Positions 35,098-44,614 of a DNA stretch of 64,000 nucleotides are shown one piece after another. The notes under the pieces were generated by a model, which ran no database searches, was not told where the DNA came from, and saw only the letters and a list, made by a program, of their open reading frames with translations. Made by a program: the position numbers and the translations under genes. This DNA comes from Bacteroidales bacterium (GTDB lineage Bacteria; Bacteroidota; Bacteroidia; Bacteroidales; M50B96), in the NCBI GenBank assembly GCA_021740905.1, contig JAIOYV010000002.1, positions 1 through 64,000 of the forward strand. The letters are read 5' to 3'. Numbering within the stretch: position 1 is the first letter of the stretch; every line of letters begins with the position of its first letter.

Positions 35098-37905
35098 ATG
35101 TCATTGGAAAAGACACAAAAATATATCGTAATCAAAGGGGCTAAAGTTCATAATCTAAAATCGGTAGACCTGAATATACCCCGAAACAAATTCATAGTCG
35201 TTACGGGTTTGTCTGGCTCGGGGAAGTCGTCGCTGGCTTTCGATACGCTTTATGCCGAAGGGCAGCGCAGGTATGTGGAAAGCCTTTCATCGTATGCCCG
35301 CCAGTTCCTGGGGCGAATAAACAAGCCCGAAGTGGAATATATTAAAGGTATCCCACCGGCCATTGCCATCGAGCAAAAGGTGAATACGCGAAATCCTAGG
35401 TCGACCGTGGGGACTTCGACTGAGATTTACGATTACATGAAATTATTGTATGCCAGGGTTGGTCAAACCATTTCACCCGTTTCAGGAAATTTGGTGATGC
35501 GGCATTATGTAAGCGATGTGGTGAACCATGCCCTCGAATATCCCGAAGAAACACGGTTTATTATTACGGCCCCAATTGTCCCGATGGATGGCCGGCCATT
35601 GCTCAAACAGTTGGAAGTTTTGCATCAACAGGGTTTTTCCCGGATCGAATCGAAAGGGGAAATCATTCAGATCGAAGATGTACTGTTTGATCCTGATTTT
35701 GAAAAAAGGGCAGAAAATCTTAGCCTTGTCATCGACAGGCTGGTGGTGAACCATGAGGATCATAATCAAAGCCGAATGGCCGATTCCATTCAAACAGCAT
35801 TTTATGAGGGGCATGGCGAATGTCACCTTAAATTTTATGTTGATGATAAACTCATCAGCCAACATTTTTCCAATAAATTTGAGGTCGATGGGATTTTGTT
35901 TGAAGAACCCTCGGTGCATACGTTCTCCTTTAATAACCCCCTGGGTGCCTGTCCTAAATGCGAAGGTTTTGGGTCGGTGATTGGCATTGATGAAGACCTT
36001 GTGATCCCCAACAAAAGCCTTTCGATTTATCAGGATGCCGTGGCTTGCTGGAAAGGTGAAAAAATGAGCGCCTGGAAAGACATGCTTATTAAACATGCCG
36101 ACAAGTTTGACTTCCCCATTCACAAGCCTTTTTACGAACTAAGCCCGGAACAAAAAAAACTACTTTGGACAGGCAACGCCTATTTCGGGGGATTGGATGA
36201 TTTTTTTGCCATGCTCGAAGCTGAAAGCTACAAAATCCAGTACAGGGTAATGTTATCGCGTTATCGCGGGAAAACAATTTGTCCTGAATGTAAGGGGGGA
36301 AGGCTTAAAAAGGAAGCTTACTATGTAAAAGTAAATGGTAAATCGGTAGACGAACTGGTGTTGATGCCCGTTCATAAATTACTCGACTTTTTCAAGTCGA
36401 TTGAATTGAGCGAGCATGACCAGAAAGTGGCCAAGCGAATCCTCATCGAAATTACAAATCGGCTCAGTTACTTGGTAAATGTAGGTTTAGGTTACCTTAA
36501 CCTAAACCGGATATCTTCAACCCTTTCGGGTGGGGAATCGCAACGGATTAACTTGGCCACTTCGCTCGGGAGCAGTTTGGTAGGGTCGCTCTATATTCTT
36601 GATGAGCCAAGCATTGGGCTACATTCGCGCGATACCCAGATGCTGATAAAGGTTCTTCGAAACCTCCAGAAAATTGGCAACACGGTGATTGTGGTAGAAC
36701 ACGACGAGGAAATCATGAGGGCCGCCGACGAAATAATCGACATTGGCCCACTGGCCGGGCGATTTGGTGGCGAGATCATTTTTCAGGGAATGTTTGACGA
36801 AATTGGAAAGGCCGAGCGAAGTTTAACTGCCAACTACCTTCTTGGCAAGGAAAAAATCGAAGTCCCTTCCTTCCGCCGAAAATGGAACAGTTATATCGAA
36901 GTGAATGGAGCACGAGAAAACAACCTGAAGGGCATTGATGTGAAGTTCCCGCTCCACACAATGACTGTGGTGACTGGTGTGAGTGGCTCGGGAAAATCAT
37001 CGCTGGTAAAGAAAGTTTTGTATGCCAGCCTGAAAAAACGATTCGATGGCTATTCCGAACGCACCGGTCTTTTCGATGGCATGGGGGGCGATGTTGACCG
37101 GATAAACGGGATCGAGTTTGTTGACCAGAACCCAATCGGGAGGTCGTCGCGCTCGAACCCGGTGACCTATCTCAAAGCTTATGACGAAATACGCAAACTG
37201 TTCGCCGACCAGAAATTGGCCAAGTATCATGGTTTCACGGCTTCTCATTTTTCGTTTAATATTGATGGAGGAAGATGCGAGGAATGTCAGGGCGAAGGCT
37301 CCATAAAAGTCGAAATGCAGTTTATGGCCGATGTGTCGCTCCTTTGCGAGAGCTGCCAGGGTATGCGTTTTAAGGAAGATGTACTGGAGGTTCAGTATAA
37401 AGAAAAAAACATACATGATATTCTGGAAATGAGTGTGAGCGATGCCCTCGAATTTTTTGCCCAGGAAGATAAAAGCCTTTTGCGAAAAATTGTGAGCAAG
37501 CTGAAGCCATTGGATGATGTGGGTTTAGGCTATGTAAAACTGGGGCAATCGTCCAGCACTTTGAGTGGCGGCGAAAGCCAACGTATCAAGCTAGCTTCAT
37601 TTTTAGTGAAGGAAAAGTCCGATTTACACATGCTGTTTATTTTCGATGAACCCACCACCGGTCTTCATTTCCACGATATCAAAAAATTGCTCGATGCCTT
37701 CAATGAACTCATCAAAAAGGGGCACAGCATAATTATTATTGAACACAACATGGAGATTATCAAATCGGCCGATTGGATTATCGACCTGGGCAAAGAGGGT
37801 GGCGAAAAAGGCGGGGAACTTGTTTTTGCCGGAACACCTGAAGAGCTTGTTAAATGTGAAGAATCATACACAGGGCTGTTCCTGAAAGAAAAATTGGAAA
37901 TTTGA
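35098..37905 (+). CDS. uvrA: UvrABC excinuclease subunit A
   Basis: The 935-residue protein has two ABC ATPase modules. The first P-loop is [20 protein letters not shown] with the following [15 protein letters not shown] segment, and the second is [20 protein letters not shown]. Signature motifs are [12 protein letters not shown] and [12 protein letters not shown], with Walker B in [10 protein letters not shown] and [11 protein letters not shown]. Zinc-binding cysteines lie in [38 protein letters not shown] and [10 protein letters not shown]. It recognises bulky lesions and loads UvrB. The ATG at 35098 gives the usual start. It is monocistronic as far as can be seen, with a divergent partner. 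Confidence 0.96.
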   Translation: MSLEKTQKYIVIKGAKVHNLKSVDLNIPRNKFIVVTGLSGSGKSSLAFDTLYAEGQRRYVESLSSYARQFLGRINKPEVEYIKGIPPAIAIEQKVNTRNPRSTVGTSTEIYDYMKLLYARVGQTISPVSGNLVMRHYVSDVVNHALEYPEETRFIITAPIVPMDGRPLLKQLEVLHQQGFSRIESKGEIIQIEDVLFDPDFEKRAENLSLVIDRLVVNHEDHNQSRMADSIQTAFYEGHGECHLKFYVDDKLISQHFSNKFEVDGILFEEPSVHTFSFNNPLGACPKCEGFGSVIGIDEDLVIPNKSLSIYQDAVACWKGEKMSAWKDMLIKHADKFDFPIHKPFYELSPEQKKLLWTGNAYFGGLDDFFAMLEAESYKIQYRVMLSRYRGKTICPECKGGRLKKEAYYVKVNGKSVDELVLMPVHKLLDFFKSIELSEHDQKVAKRILIEITNRLSYLVNVGLGYLNLNRISSTLSGGESQRINLATSLGSSLVGSLYILDEPSIGLHSRDTQMLIKVLRNLQKIGNTVIVVEHDEEIMRAADEIIDIGPLAGRFGGEIIFQGMFDEIGKAERSLTANYLLGKEKIEVPSFRRKWNSYIEVNGARENNLKGIDVKFPLHTMTVVTGVSGSGKSSLVKKVLYASLKKRFDGYSERTGLFDGMGGDVDRINGIEFVDQNPIGRSSRSNPVTYLKAYDEIRKLFADQKLAKYHGFTASHFSFNIDGGRCEECQGEGSIKVEMQFMADVSLLCESCQGMRFKEDVLEVQYKEKNIHDILEMSVSDALEFFAQEDKSLLRKIVSKLKPLDDVGLGYVKLGQSSSTLSGGESQRIKLASFLVKEKSDLHMLFIFDEPTTGLHFHDIKKLLDAFNELIKKGHSIIIIEHNMEIIKSADWIIDLGKEGGEKGGELVFAGTPEELVKCEESYTGLFLKEKLEI

Positions 37906-38007
37906 AAATATAAATTGAGGTATATTGCTTTAGCAACAATTTTACAGCTCCTGATTTTTGAACTTATTTAATGAATTATCGTTACTAACTGGATTTATGA
38001 AACAAAA

Positions 38008-38961
38008 ATGAAAGTAACAGAACATATACAACAAGGCGAAGGGACCTTGTTTTCGTTTGAATTGCTTCCACCGCTGAAAGGAAGCAGTATTCAATCAATT
38101 TATGATACCATCGACCCTTTGATGGAATTTAGACCTCGTTTCATCAACGTGACCTATCATCGCGAGGAACTCACCTATAAAAAGCGGACCGATGGATTGC
38201 TTGAGCCACGGATTATCCGTAAGCGGCCCGGTACAGTTGGCATAGCTGCCGCTATTCAGAATAAATATAAGATTGATGTGGTGCCCCATATTATTTGTGG
38301 TGGATTCTCGAAAGAGGAAACCGAGAATGCTCTCATCGACCTCGACTTTCTGGGTATCGAAAACCTGTTGATTATCCGTGGCGATGCCGATCGGACCATT
38401 GGCCGATTTATCCCGAATCCCGATGGGCACCCACATTCCATCGACCTGATCAACCAGGTGAAAAGGATGAACAAAGGGCAATATTTGGATGAAGACCTGG
38501 AAAATTCGATCCCCACCAATTTTTCGATTGGGGTGGCGGGCTATCCCGAAAAACACACAGAAGCTCCCAACATGGAATCGGATTTGTATTACCTGAAAAA
38601 GAAAATTGAAGCAGGAGCTGAATATGTTGTTACTCAAATGTTTTTCGACAATACAAAGTATTTTGATTTTGTAAAATTATGCCGACAGGAGGGAATCGAG
38701 GTGCCCATCATTCCTGGATTGAAACCTGTTTCAATTCTTGGGCATCTTTCTGTGTTGCCTCGCACATTCAATATAGATCTTCCGATCGCCTTGGCGAAAG
38801 AAATCAGGAAATGTAAAAGTAACGCTGACGTCAGGGAGCTGGGCGTGGAATGGAGTAGCCATCAGGCCAAAGAGTTGAAGGTAGCCGGTGCCCCGGTTAT
38901 TCATTTTTATACAATGGGCCGTTCGGACAATATTGCCAAAATCGCAAAGGCTGTTTTTTAA
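38008..38961 (+). CDS. metF: Methylenetetrahydrofolate reductase
   Basis: The 317-residue TIM-barrel flavoprotein reduces 5,10-methylene-THF to 5-methyl-THF for methionine synthesis. Landmarks are TLFSFELLPPLKG with the catalytic Glu, FINVTYHREE, VVPHIICGGFSKEETENALIDL, ENLLIIRGDAD, FSIGVAGYPEKHTEAP and YVVTQMFFDN with IIPGLKPV. The length is in the range for bacterial MetF. No methionine synthase gene is adjacent, and no SAM riboswitch fold was recognised in the 102-base leader. It lies downstream of uvrA on the same strand. Confidence 0.95.
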   Translation: MKVTEHIQQGEGTLFSFELLPPLKGSSIQSIYDTIDPLMEFRPRFINVTYHREELTYKKRTDGLLEPRIIRKRPGTVGIAAAIQNKYKIDVVPHIICGGFSKEETENALIDLDFLGIENLLIIRGDADRTIGRFIPNPDGHPHSIDLINQVKRMNKGQYLDEDLENSIPTNFSIGVAGYPEKHTEAPNMESDLYYLKKKIEAGAEYVVTQMFFDNTKYFDFVKLCRQEGIEVPIIPGLKPVSILGHLSVLPRTFNIDLPIALAKEIRKCKSNADVRELGVEWSSHQAKELKVAGAPVIHFYTMGRSDNIAKIAKAVF

Positions 38962-39048
38962 GAGCTAAGTAATCATGTAACTGAGAAATTTAGGAGCCTT
39001 TTATCTATAATTGTAAATAAATTAGACATTTTAACTTAAAAAAAGACA

Positions 39049-39513
39049 ATGACAATGACAACAATCAATCCTTATTTAACATTCAATGGAACGTGCGAAG
39101 AAGCGTTCAATTTTTACAAATCAATCTTTGGTGGCGAGTTCCCATATATTGGGAAATTTAAAGACATGCCGGAAAATCCAGAGTACCCGGTGGCAGAGGC
39201 AGACAAAGATAAAATCATGCATATTTCCTTGCCCATCAGCAAAGAAACAGTTTTGATGGGAAGCGATTCGTCCGCAGCTTTTGGGAAAGCGACAATTGTC
39301 GGGAATAATATGACCATTTCAGTGAACTGCGATTCAGTGGAAGAAGTTACGCGTATTTACAAAGGACTTTCAGAAGGAGGTAAAATTTTTATGCCGTTGA
39401 ATAAAACTTTCTGGGGTGCCTACTTTGGCCAGTTCACCGATAAATTTGGCATACAATGGATGGTAAATTGCGAATTGCAGGAGCATAAAGATTATGAAGC
39501 CAAAAACAAGTAA
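39049..39513 (+). CDS. VOC-superfamily protein (PhnB-like glyoxalase fold)
   Basis: The 154-residue protein begins TINPYLTFNGTCEEAFNFYK followed by SIFGGEFP, the PhnB/3-demethylubiquinone-methyltransferase-like pattern. The rest of the VOC fold follows: DKIMHISLPISKETVLMGSD, VEEVTRIYKGLSEGGKI and WGAYFGQFTDKFGIQWMVNC. These small dimeric metal-binding proteins include dioxygenases, isomerases and antibiotic-binding proteins. Most PhnB-like ones lack a known substrate. The start may be the first (39049) or second ATG of MTMTT. It is followed at once by a large palindrome. Confidence 0.88.
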   Translation: MTMTTINPYLTFNGTCEEAFNFYKSIFGGEFPYIGKFKDMPENPEYPVAEADKDKIMHISLPISKETVLMGSDSSAAFGKATIVGNNMTISVNCDSVEEVTRIYKGLSEGGKIFMPLNKTFWGAYFGQFTDKFGIQWMVNCELQEHKDYEAKNK

Positions 39514-39517
39514 AATA

Positions 39518-39596
39518 CCCCCGCTGCCGCACGAATCCTTTCGGGTTGCATTATATTTACCTAACCCACACGAAAGGATTCGTGCGGCAGCGGGGG
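39518..39596. repeat. Perfect 26-bp inverted repeat (long hairpin)
   Basis: The arms 39518-39543 and 39571-39596 are exact complements (CCCCCGCTGCCGCACGAATC plus CTTTCG). An inner GGGTT/AACCC pair (39543-39547 with 39563-39567) and a 15-base AT-rich loop lie between. The GC content is well above the flanks. It sits 4 bases after the VOC stop and about 38 bases from the end of the convergent CoA-binding gene. It may serve as a bidirectional terminator or be a mobile palindromic element. Confidence 0.88.
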
Positions 39597-39634
39597 GCAA
39601 CTCTGCTCCTTAGCTGTGATTCCTGTTTTCTTGG

Positions 39635-40087
39635 CTATTTCGGATACTTTCCAAACAACTTTTTAATACCCCTGTGGAATTTGTGGATTGAGCCAACAGG
39701 TTCGAGAAACATCAACAAACATTCTTTGCTGGTGAAGTTCAGGCCAAGCTTTTTGGCTTCATCAATACAAGCCTGGTTTTCGGAGCCCTGTTGCAGCCAT
39801 ACATTTACAATCCCTTTTGCTTTTATTTCAGGTAGAAGTTTTAGAGTATTCTCAGGCTTCGTGTTAATCACAATGGCCTTCAACTGATCGGGTAAGTCAG
39901 CTATAGTTGAATAACAACTCTGCCCTTCCAACTCCTTTATTGTTGGATGGACAGGATAAACAGTAAAGGATTTCTTTTTAAGCTCTTTGAAAAGAACATT
40001 CCCAAACTTCCTTTTAGTGGCAGAGACCCCAACGAGCGCAAGTTCCTTGTTTTCAAAAAAATCGGTAATAATATGTAAGCTTTGCAT
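39635..40087 (-). CDS. CoA-binding protein (CoA_binding_2 family)
   Basis: A 150-residue Rossmann-like domain starts NKELALVGVSATKRKFGNVL, continues YPVHPTIKELEGQSCY and contains VINTKPENTLKLLPEIKAKG, WLQQGSENQACIDEAKKLGL and LMFLEPVG. These fit the YccU/YneT-type stand-alone CoA-binding family, related to the N-terminal domain of succinyl-CoA synthetase and acyl-CoA synthetases. Its cellular role is not defined. It is convergent with the VOC gene, with a palindrome between. Confidence 0.88.
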   Translation of the reverse strand: MQSLHIITDFFENKELALVGVSATKRKFGNVLFKELKKKSFTVYPVHPTIKELEGQSCYSTIADLPDQLKAIVINTKPENTLKLLPEIKAKGIVNVWLQQGSENQACIDEAKKLGLNFTSKECLLMFLEPVGSIHKFHRGIKKLFGKYPK

Positions 40088-40421
40088 GGCAGATATTTTT
40101 TTAGTTCATGCAAAATTAAACTTCATACTAATAAATTGTACAACTATCTTCAAAAAAAAATCAGCATTGCAAACAACCTTTCTTATGGCTACAGTGTCTT
40201 AGTAGGCAGATTAGTTAATTTTTTATGACCTCAAAGGCATTTTTAGTTAGGTTTGAGTTTTAGGGATTTTCATAGTGGTGCCTGCCTTTGAGGTCTTTTT
40301 TGTGTGTATATGATTTGTGACTCACGAAATATCTCACAATGTTTTGTATTTTTGTTAAAAATTCATTCAAAAAAATAGGTGTACGACTATAATAACAATT
40401 TGATTTAAAAAAATATTAAAA
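40088..40421. other. Intergenic region with an orphan hairpin
   Basis: This stretch of 334 bases lies between divergent genes. No coding sequence is supported. It contains the terminator-like hairpin at 40227-40301 described separately. A TATTTTTG string at 40347-40354 fits the -7 consensus for the following hypothetical gene, but the only TTTG upstream is about 29 bases away, too far for a standard promoter. Confidence 0.4.
40227..40301 (+). terminator. Terminator-like hairpin with 43-base loop and no upstream gene
   Basis: GACCTCAAAGGCA (40227-40239) pairs perfectly with 40283-40295 and is followed by a T-run from 40296 to 40301. The 43-base loop is unusual for a terminator. No plus-strand gene ends upstream; the neighbour is transcribed the other way. 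It may end a short RNA started within 40090-40220 or act as a leader element for the operon that follows. Confidence 0.45.
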
Positions 40422-40883
40422 ATGAAAAAGACATTTTTCCTTTTTGTGATGGCGATTGCGCTTTCGGCCTTTCATACCGAAGCCTGGTCGCAAGAGCATA
40501 ATCCAGTTCAGAAAATAGACCCCGATTCGAGATTGGTCGAAGCTTTTGGCCAAAGTTTTGCCGACCGTTTAGTCCAGGAAAATTCTAACTTGCTGGTCTA
40601 CTACAATTTTTTTCTCGACAATTCCTATTATATCACCGAGTTGCCCGATGATAAAGCCGATTTCTTTGAGTCCCTGACCAAGCTTCCAATTGCGCCTGAT
40701 ACGGATCCAAAAAACATCAATGTGTTGAAATATGAGATTAAACTGAAATTCGACAAAGAAACTTATTTCAGGATGTCCGATTCAAACAAGGTAATGGTGT
40801 TTTATTCTGGCGAAAAGTTAAACGAAAAATACAACGAGCATCGCCGTGCTTTGGGTTTAGTAACTGAAACTCCAACCAACTAA
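40422..40883 (+). CDS. Exported protein of unknown function
   Basis: The 153-residue protein has a signal peptide (MKKTFFLFVMAIALSAFHTEAWSQ). The mature part is acidic and helical (ADRLVQENSNLLVYYNFFLD, LPDDKADFFESLTKLP), with no Cys and no domain that I recognise. It begins an apparent two-gene operon: the large T9SS protein starts 11 bases after its stop. It may be a periplasmic or surface partner of that protein. No function is proposed. Confidence 0.75.
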   Translation: MKKTFFLFVMAIALSAFHTEAWSQEHNPVQKIDPDSRLVEAFGQSFADRLVQENSNLLVYYNFFLDNSYYITELPDDKADFFESLTKLPIAPDTDPKNINVLKYEIKLKFDKETYFRMSDSNKVMVFYSGEKLNEKYNEHRRALGLVTETPTN

Positions 40884-40894
40884 AACTGACAGCT

Positions 40895-43800
40895 ATGAAA
40901 AAGATAATACTAATTGCATTGATTGTATCGACATACTTTGTTTCGTTTGGACAAAATTATGAGATTGATGCCTATAATGGACAAACAGTGACCACATGTT
41001 CCGGTTTTTTCTACGACAGTGGTGGCCTGCCAGGAAGTTATGTGACAAACGAAAGCTACACGGTAACTTTCTGCCCTTCCACAGCAGGAACCAAGATCGA
41101 TCTCGATTTTAGCAGTTTCAATGTGAGTGGAAGTGCTGCCATGCAGATTTACGATGGCCCTAATAATACATTCAACAGTTTCGGGACTTTTAGCACCCCC
41201 GGCTTTTCTCCCGTTGGTATGGGTGTTGCTGCCACGCCAACTAATACGTCAGGTTGTTTAACCGTTGAATGGACATCGGGCACTTCGAGCAACATGGGTT
41301 GGATAGCCGAAGTATCATGCATTGTTCCCTGCCAAACGGTGCTGGCTACTTTAATCAGCTCCACGCCACCCGTAAGCCCGGAAGGATTCATTGACATCTG
41401 TCCCGGCGATTCAGTAACATTTTATGGGGGTGGGATTTATCCTGAAAACAATTTGATATATACGCAAGGAAACAATACCTCTTCCTATATATGGAATTAT
41501 GGAAATGGCGATTCTTCCATTGTGTCTCCAACCAATTATGGATCTGCTGTGTATGATTCCATTGCTGGTTATTTTGTCAATCTTTCTGTTATTGATTCGA
41601 TGGGATGTGCCAGCACAAATGTTTTGGCTATCCGTATCCGGGTTTCAACCGAGCCAACATTTTCAGGCAGCCATATTGCCGATCCTGTGATTTGCGATGG
41701 CGAGGTAGCCCTGCTGGATGGAGAAGTGCAGACATACTTATTTGAGGTATCGGCTGAATTGAGCCTGGCAGGGACAACCTTCTTACCCGATGGCTCAGGC
41801 GCATCCTATACTACTTCACTGATTTTTGATGCCTTTGCCCCGGGGCAGTTGCTTACTAATGTAAATGATTTTCTGAGCATGTGTGCCGTAATGGAACATT
41901 CTTATCTGGGCGACTTGGATATTACCCTTGAATGTCCAAATGGAACAGTTGTAGTCCTTAAATCTTATCCTGGTTGTGGAAGCACCTATCTTGGTGTACC
42001 TATTGACGTGGATGCCAATTTGAATCCTGGGGTAGGCTGGGAATATTGTTGGTCGCCAAACCCAACGTATGGGACCATGAATGCCGAATGTGGCTCTTAT
42101 TCGACTATGCCTTCTGGTTCGTATGCCACAATAGGTAGCTTGGCAAGTTTTGTGGGTTGCCCTTTGAATGGGGCCTGGACTATTGAAGTTACCGACAACC
42201 TTTTATCCGATAATGGTTTTATATTCGAATGGGGAATCAATTTCAATCCACTCATATTACCTACCAATTTTGATTACCAGCCTCAGATTATTGCCCACGA
42301 CTGGAATGTCCCAATTTCTGTTGTTGTGGCTGATAGCGGACAAGATGTGACAGTATCGCCAGGTGTTGGTTTATATCCTTATACCTATTCGGTTACTGAT
42401 GATTTTGGGTGCACATACGATACAACTCTTAGCTTGCAAGTTTTGCCTAATTACATTGTTAATTTCCCTGACGATACAGTGATTTGTTCCGATGCAGTTA
42501 TGACCCTCGATGCTTCCAATAATGGAAATAATATAGGTGCACAATATGTCTGGCATTGGGATGGAACGGGAACAGATACTATTTCTACAGCTTCAAATTT
42601 TCTGGTCGACAAGCCTGGTTTTTATTGGGTTGTAATTCCCAACATAGCCCAGGGCTGTGGGCACAACGATTCTATATTGGTAGAGTACAATGAGATGGAA
42701 CTCGACTTAGGGGGAGATATTACAGGTGTTTGTTCCACCAACCCGGTTACGCTTGATGCCACAACCCCTCTATCGGGTTATCCTACTGTATCTTATTCCT
42801 GGTCGACCGGGGCAATTACCCCTACTATTACGGTTTATACCTCAGGTATATACACTGTGACCGTGGCCAGGGGGGCTTGTATCGAAATCGATTTTATTGA
42901 TGTCCAATTTGATAATCCCTTGAATGTAAATTTGGGAGCTGATAAATGGATTTGTCCGGGGGCTTTGATTACGCTGGATGCAGGTTTTGCAGGCCAGTCA
43001 TATATTTGGTCGACAGGTGCATTGAGTCAGTCCATCGAAGTTTCCAACCCCGGCACTTATTTCTTGACAGTTTCGAATGCCTGCGGAACATACACTGATA
43101 ATGTGGCTGTGGTGGCCATGACAGCCCCTTTGGTTGATTTGGGCAGTGATGCTTTTATTTGTAACGGACAGGTATTTTTTATGAATGCAGAATACACAGG
43201 CCCTGGCCCCGCTTCTACCTATTTATGGTCCACAGGTCAAACCTTACCTGGTGTAGCCGTATCTACACAAGGATATTATTCAGTCACAGTGACCAATCAG
43301 TGTGGAAGTACCGAAGATGAAATTTATTTGACCATCGAAAATCCTTTGACAGTAGATTTGGGTGCTAATCAGGTAATGTGCCCTGGCGACACAATTACCC
43401 TTGATGCCGGATTTGCCGAGCTTGATTATTTTTGGTCCACCGGCGAAGTTACTCAGACAATTTCAGTTACCACTCCAGATTCTTATGGCGTGGATGTAAC
43501 CAACTCGTGTGGTACTTTTTCTGATTATGTCACTATCTCTCTGGATGCTGTGAATGTGGACTTGGGCATCGATACTATTTTATGCCCTGGTGGGACCATT
43601 GAAATTAATGCAATGAACCCAGGTTCTACTTTTTCCTGGTCGAATGGGGATAATACCCAATCCATCATGGTCAATCAGGCAGGAACATATTCTGTTACCG
43701 TAACTACGCCAAACAATTGTATTGATATTGATGCAATTGGAGTAACCCTATTCGATGGACAAATCAACCTGGGTGATAATCTGGGGATTTGTGAAGGCTC

Positions 43801-44437
43801 AAGTACCATTCTCGATGCTGGTTACCCAGGCTCAACCTACGAATGGAGCACTGGCGATGTAAACCAAACGATTGAAGTTGCGGTGGCTGGAAGTTATGCT
43901 GTTACCGTTCATCACTTTTGTGGCGATATATACGATGATGTGAACATCAGCACGAACCCACTGCCTGTTGTCGATTTTGCTGCGGACACTATATATATTG
44001 CATCCTACCAAACAGCCACGCTAGATGCCGGAAATCCAGGCTCGACCTATCATTGGTCGACAGGAAAGTCAACCCAAACCATTACCAGCAACGAAGCCGG
44101 GTGGTATTCAGTAACTGTAACCGATGCGAATGGCTGTAAAGGAGAAGGAGAGGTTTACGTTTTTGTTTGGCCGGTTGGGATCAATAATCCCGAGTTCGAC
44201 CAAACCATAAGCATATTCCCCAACCCGGCAAATAGCTTCTTGTATGTTCAATCCGAAGATGAAATAATCGACGAACTTGAGCTTTACAATGCTCTGGGCG
44301 AATTGATCAAGCGATTTGATGATGATTCAAAAACCTTCCAGATCGACTTAAACAGTTTCTCCGAAGGGATTTATTTTGTCCGGATTACTTCGCGTAGTGG
44401 AGAAAGTTTGATTAGACCTGTGTCGATTGTTCGTTAA
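40895..44437 (+). CDS. Large T9SS-secreted adhesin-like protein with P-domain and Ig-like repeats
   Basis: The 1180-residue protein has a signal peptide (1-19, ending SFGQ). A CUB-like domain covers about 22-140 (SYTVTFCPSTAGTKIDLDF, IYDGPNN). A PKD-like region follows (about 165-250; SYIWNYGNGDSSIVSPTNYG). A proprotein-convertase P-like domain is at about 295-450 (DLDITLECPNGTVVVL, PLNGAWTIEVTDN). Then come about eight tandem Ig-like repeats (about 525-1090) of the form 'vdLGad-xiCpG-xxitLDAG-xxxxYxWSTG-xxtqxIxV-xxxGxYxVtVtnxCG'. A T9SS type A sorting domain ends it (last ~75 residues; ISIFPNPANSFLYVQ, YNALGELIK, FSEGIYFVRI). It has no recognised catalytic domain and is likely adhesive. The REP region starts right at its stop codon. 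Confidence 0.92.
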   Translation: MKKIILIALIVSTYFVSFGQNYEIDAYNGQTVTTCSGFFYDSGGLPGSYVTNESYTVTFCPSTAGTKIDLDFSSFNVSGSAAMQIYDGPNNTFNSFGTFSTPGFSPVGMGVAATPTNTSGCLTVEWTSGTSSNMGWIAEVSCIVPCQTVLATLISSTPPVSPEGFIDICPGDSVTFYGGGIYPENNLIYTQGNNTSSYIWNYGNGDSSIVSPTNYGSAVYDSIAGYFVNLSVIDSMGCASTNVLAIRIRVSTEPTFSGSHIADPVICDGEVALLDGEVQTYLFEVSAELSLAGTTFLPDGSGASYTTSLIFDAFAPGQLLTNVNDFLSMCAVMEHSYLGDLDITLECPNGTVVVLKSYPGCGSTYLGVPIDVDANLNPGVGWEYCWSPNPTYGTMNAECGSYSTMPSGSYATIGSLASFVGCPLNGAWTIEVTDNLLSDNGFIFEWGINFNPLILPTNFDYQPQIIAHDWNVPISVVVADSGQDVTVSPGVGLYPYTYSVTDDFGCTYDTTLSLQVLPNYIVNFPDDTVICSDAVMTLDASNNGNNIGAQYVWHWDGTGTDTISTASNFLVDKPGFYWVVIPNIAQGCGHNDSILVEYNEMELDLGGDITGVCSTNPVTLDATTPLSGYPTVSYSWSTGAITPTITVYTSGIYTVTVARGACIEIDFIDVQFDNPLNVNLGADKWICPGALITLDAGFAGQSYIWSTGALSQSIEVSNPGTYFLTVSNACGTYTDNVAVVAMTAPLVDLGSDAFICNGQVFFMNAEYTGPGPASTYLWSTGQTLPGVAVSTQGYYSVTVTNQCGSTEDEIYLTIENPLTVDLGANQVMCPGDTITLDAGFAELDYFWSTGEVTQTISVTTPDSYGVDVTNSCGTFSDYVTISLDAVNVDLGIDTILCPGGTIEINAMNPGSTFSWSNGDNTQSIMVNQAGTYSVTVTTPNNCIDIDAIGVTLFDGQINLGDNLGICEGSSTILDAGYPGSTYEWSTGDVNQTIEVAVAGSYAVTVHHFCGDIYDDVNISTNPLPVVDFAADTIYIASYQTATLDAGNPGSTYHWSTGKSTQTITSNEAGWYSVTVTDANGCKGEGEVYVFVWPVGINNPEFDQTISIFPNPANSFLYVQSEDEIIDELELYNALGELIKRFDDDSKTFQIDLNSFSEGIYFVRITSRSGESLIRPVSIVR

Positions 44438-44614
44438 CCGTGCAACCGATTTTTTTTCGGTGGCACGGCTACTTGTCACGGCCTTTGGTTCTTTTTCTGT
44501 GGCTGGGCTACAGAACTGGTGAATAGCCGTGCCACGGAAAAGAATCCGTGGTTCGGCTGTTGGACTGGTGAATAGCCGTGCCACGGAAAAGAATCCATTG
44601 CACGGGGCGGAGGG
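44438..44614. repeat. REP-like palindrome array, 3' side of the RAYT gene
   Basis: The array has a hairpin CCGTGCAACCGA with TCGGTGGCACGG around a T-tract (44439-44468). Then come GTCACGGC/CTGTGGCTG-like variants and two copies of GGTGAATAGCCGTGCCACGG (44518-44537 and 44567-44586), each followed by AAAAGAATCC. The first also carries the closing CCGTGG arm. The units recur across the transposase gene, at 45341-45531. GC content is high against AT-rich neighbours. Confidence 0.85.

Noticed and set aside
35482-36123. Minus-strand 213-codon ORF inside uvrA
   Set aside because: It lies entirely in the coding sequence of uvrA, whose motifs are unambiguous; typical antisense shadow.
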